Below, piece after piece: positions 61,417 to 64,000 of a stretch of DNA of 64,000 nt. The DNA is taken from the NCBI GenBank assembly GCA_022711765.1, contig JAKLEB010000001.1:561186-625185 (forward strand), in the 5' to 3' direction. The notes beneath the pieces are model-generated. The model did no database searches. It had not been told where the DNA came from and saw only the letters and a list, made by a program, of their open reading frames with translations. Within the stretch, counting starts at the first letter, position 1, and each line of letters starts with the position of its first letter. The DNA is from Candidatus Krumholzibacteriota bacterium (lineage in GTDB: Bacteria > Krumholzibacteriota > Krumholzibacteriia > LZORAL124-64-63). The position numbers and the translations under genes are program-made.

Positions 61417-63879
61417 TCAGCGCCAGGATACCGCTTCGCTCTTCGCCAGGATCCAGCCGGGCGGGTACTGGCCAGGCGCGATCGGCGGGCCGTCGTACGG
61501 CGGGGCGGTGTCGTTCGGATAGAGCGACAGCGTGAACCGCTTGGTCACCGGCACCTGGTCGTTGCTGTAGGCGATGTAATCCTCGAGGTCGAGGTTGCCG
61601 CGCTCGACGAACCCCGCCCCGTTGTAGAACCCGTCCTGGCACTCGCGGCCGCAGGGTGTCGGCACGCGCGTCCCGTTGAAGTAGTGATAGCAGTTGGACG
61701 CTTTTCGCCAGAGGGCGGTGCTCTGGTCCGCCGCGATGGCCCGCACCGTCCCGGGCGAGAACTGCATGATGGACAGCTGCCAGACCTTCAGCGCGGCCTG
61801 CACCTGTGGGTAGGCCTGCCAGGCGAGGGTGTCGGCGTGGGTGTTTCCCGGCGGGGGCGGCACGTTGAGCTGCTGCGGCTGCCGGATCCAGTTCCAGTAG
61901 TAGTCCGGTCCGATCAGGATCAGATACTGGGGCGCCCGGACCTTGACCTTGACGCCCCAGATGCCCGTCCGGGGGTTGATGAACATCCCCAGGGTGTTCT
62001 GAGCCACGATGGTATCGTTCTCGGCCGGATAGGCGAACCCGCTCAGCAGGTTGATGTCGTCGGACCCGCCGCCGTCGACGAGCGCGTTGCCCACATCCTC
62101 CTGGTAGTCGATCTGGTACCGCCAGGCGGCGATGCGCCGGTCCCCCCGGACGCCACCCGGGTACTGCCAGTACTCCTTGGGATGGTCCTTCCCGTGCAGG
62201 TACACGATGTAATGATACTCGTAGGCCGGGATCGTCAGGAAGCCGGTCATGTCGATCGGTGTCTCGTAGGTGATCGCGCCGGAATTCGGATTGACGAAGA
62301 CGAACGCGTCCGCGGATTTCTCGAGGACCGTCGGGTCGGTGAGGTAACCCTGCTGGTAACGCGGGTCGAACTGGTAGTAGACCTTGAGGTCGGTCACCTC
62401 GTCCAGGCACTCAGCGTCGTAGCACGGGTCCCGGTAACGCGTGGTCGGGGTCAGGTACGTGCTGCCGAGCTCGACGCACTGCACGCAGGGCGGGTAGTTG
62501 CCCACGAAGCTGAAGGTATCCGGCGTGCCGTCGCGCGTGTCCTGCTCGTCCACCGCGCGCATCACGACGTCGTAGTTGAACGGCCCGACGAGGAAACCGA
62601 GCGTGTCGGTCGACGGGTGCGTCGGCAGCTCCGCCGTCCATTCCTGCGTCTGGTGAGTCGCGCTGTACGTCGTGTTGAACCGGAAGTAGATGCCGTCGAT
62701 CCGGATGTTCTGGCCGGCCAGGAACTGCCCCTGGAAACCGAGCTGGTTCTCCGTCGCGAGCGTCACGTCCCGCCTATCGTCCCAGCCGACGGCCTTGAAG
62801 ACGACGTAGGCCCGGTCGGGCACGGTGTCGCCCTCGGCGAACGTGTAGTCGCCCGCGGAATCGCCGTGGAAGACGTGATAGTACGGGTAGGTCCGCGGAT
62901 CCGGGTAGTAATCATCGACCTGGCCGCGCAGGAGCCGCGTGTCCGGGTCGTAGTTCACCACGATGTGCAGCGTCTGACTGGTGACCGGTACCTCGACGCC
63001 CGCCACGTCGAGCGTGTTGACCAGTAGTGAGAGAACGCCGGCATTCAAGCGCTGGGTGAAGACGCCCGAGCCGGAGCCGTCGTTGAGGAACGACAGCTCG
63101 GTCACGTTGCCGAAGTAGGAGAAGCTGTCGCCGGTCGCCTCCGCGAAGGCGCGCGGCTGCCAGCAGTCCTCCGCGGCGGCGTTGCAGTCGTCGTGCTCGG
63201 GCAGGCGCCACTTGTAGCCGAGCAGCCCGTCGACCGGCGGCACCGTGTCGCGCTCGGCGAGCAGCACGGGGTCGTAGGCGGTGGTATTCGGCGTCGTGCC
63301 CGCCCATTTCAGGAACAGCGGGATGCCGTAGCCCACGGTGTCGAAATCGGCGAACTCGTTGCCCGGCGCGATCGCCTCGCGGTAGAACTGGATCCGCGGG
63401 TTGCCCAGCGCGTTGCTGAAGAAATGCAAGCGGGCGGGCGTGCGGTCGAAGTCGCCGCGGTCGTCGATCGCGACCATGTGCAGGGTCATGTCATGGGACA
63501 GGCCGGAGCCCTGGTTGATCCGGAAGTCGAAGACCGAGTCGGTGCGCGTCGTGTACGTGCCGATCGCGAGAGTGGGCACGTTGGTGGCCGGGTTGAAGCG
63601 CTGATCCTCCTCGTCGTCGTCCGTTTCGTCGTCCTGGATCGAAGTGTCCGTGAGGGCCCACACGTATCGTTCGACGTAGCCGTCGGCATCGGTGGCGTAC
63701 CAGTAGACGTGGAAATGGAAGTAGGCGCCCGAGGTCTCCGCCGGCGAGCCGATGATGTAGGTCTCCGGTGCCCGGTTGACGATGACCGCCTCCGGCTCGA
63801 ACGCGCGGCACCCCAGGATCAGCGAGCCGGCGAGCAGGCAGAGGAACAGGCTGACGAGGACGTGTCTCGGGCTCCACAT
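61417..63879 (-). CDS. Large lipoprotein with Ig/FN3-like domains
   Basis: An 820-residue lipoprotein; the lipobox is SLILGC (Cys24 from ATG 63879, the likely start with GGGAGC upstream; an in-frame GTG at 63978 would bury it). The beta-domain motif FHFHVYWYATDADGYVERYVWALTD matches the WxxxDxDGxIxxYxW pattern of the neighbour. A Cys-rich segment (CVQCVELG.. CYDAECLDE, about 480) may bind metal or form disulfides. Function unknown. Confidence 0.78.
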   Translation of the reverse strand: MWSPRHVLVSLFLCLLAGSLILGCRAFEPEAVIVNRAPETYIIGSPAETSGAYFHFHVYWYATDADGYVERYVWALTDTSIQDDETDDDEEDQRFNPATNVPTLAIGTYTTRTDSVFDFRINQGSGLSHDMTLHMVAIDDRGDFDRTPARLHFFSNALGNPRIQFYREAIAPGNEFADFDTVGYGIPLFLKWAGTTPNTTAYDPVLLAERDTVPPVDGLLGYKWRLPEHDDCNAAAEDCWQPRAFAEATGDSFSYFGNVTELSFLNDGSGSGVFTQRLNAGVLSLLVNTLDVAGVEVPVTSQTLHIVVNYDPDTRLLRGQVDDYYPDPRTYPYYHVFHGDSAGDYTFAEGDTVPDRAYVVFKAVGWDDRRDVTLATENQLGFQGQFLAGQNIRIDGIYFRFNTTYSATHQTQEWTAELPTHPSTDTLGFLVGPFNYDVVMRAVDEQDTRDGTPDTFSFVGNYPPCVQCVELGSTYLTPTTRYRDPCYDAECLDEVTDLKVYYQFDPRYQQGYLTDPTVLEKSADAFVFVNPNSGAITYETPIDMTGFLTIPAYEYHYIVYLHGKDHPKEYWQYPGGVRGDRRIAAWRYQIDYQEDVGNALVDGGGSDDINLLSGFAYPAENDTIVAQNTLGMFINPRTGIWGVKVKVRAPQYLILIGPDYYWNWIRQPQQLNVPPPPGNTHADTLAWQAYPQVQAALKVWQLSIMQFSPGTVRAIAADQSTALWRKASNCYHYFNGTRVPTPCGRECQDGFYNGAGFVERGNLDLEDYIAYSNDQVPVTKRFTLSLYPNDTAPPYDGPPIAPGQYPPGWILAKSEAVSWR

Positions 63880-64000
63880 GGGCTCAGCGCTCCCTCGGGC
63901 ATTGGGGCCGACCGATCGGGGATCACGGAACCGTCGCGGTGGGACGGACGCTGGCGCAATATGCGTCGGCTGGGACACGCCCGGCGCTTCGGGATCCCGC

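Noticed and set aside
58781..61522. A 913-codon plus-strand frame
   Set aside because: It is antisense to the 849-residue lipoprotein, which has a lipobox, a good ribosome site and a terminator.

Overview
The window is one contiguous, very GC-rich, gene-dense stretch of a diderm (LPS-making) bacterial chromosome. It carries genes for LPS transport (lptF/G, lptB, lptC), KDO synthesis (kdsA-D), lipid A acylation, apolipoprotein N-acylation (lnt), sigma-54 (rpoN) and menaquinone prenylation (menA). It also holds large secreted proteins with PKD-like, lamin-tail, beta-propeller and FlgD-like/sorting C-terminal domains. HPr kinase, a mannose-family PTS and these secreted modules together suggest an uncultured FCB-type or deltaproteobacterium-like lineage (Eisenbacteria, Krumholzibacteriota or Latescibacterota would fit). 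That placement is inference from gene content only. I saw no rRNA, tRNA, CRISPR array, prophage or IS element.

Left end (1-3240, + strand): the end of lptF, then lptG, then a lipoprotein with a PKD domain and two repeats, closed by a strong hairpin terminator shared with the convergent metK.

A co-directional minus-strand supercluster runs from 21.6 kb down to 3.25 kb. It begins with kdsB-pyrG-kdsA-kdsC-kdsD, the KDO route from ribulose-5-phosphate to CMP-KDO plus the CTP supplier. A 271-base gap with a sigma-54-like promoter follows. Then come an LpxL-type acyltransferase, lptC, lptB, rpoN, hpf, hprK, the PTS EIIA/B/C/D genes, HPr and EI, a phosphoglucose/phosphomannose isomerase, a sugar-1-phosphate nucleotidyltransferase and metK. 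Most junctions are ATGA/GTGA/TTGA overlaps, so translational coupling is the rule. It is a variant of the widespread Gram-negative rpoN operon, with lptA and ptsN missing and a complete HPrK-type PTS in their place.

Centre: rplU-rpmA (minus) and trxB-hypothetical-menA (plus) diverge from a promoter region at about 22.4 kb. menA ends at a striking 36-bp perfect inverted repeat.

Right part (25-64 kb, all minus strand): housekeeping genes (folE, purN, a NUDIX gene, lnt, purM, argS, rsfS, a polyprenyl synthase, tatC, nrdR, an in-frame rpiB-glyA fusion, a YwlE-like phosphatase, tsaC, purE, purD, carbamate kinase, ppdK). They are mixed with regulators (an orphan sigma-54 activator and a membrane HD-GYP protein) and secreted proteins of unknown role. 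The latter form two groups: 47.3-53.5 kb (VWA-like membrane protein, lamin-tail/FlgD protein and two beta-rich exported proteins) and 56.4-63.9 kb (beta-propeller protein and two very large lipoproteins). A 14-codon ORF with an excellent ribosome binding site lies in the only gene-poor gap (32.74-33.07 kb).
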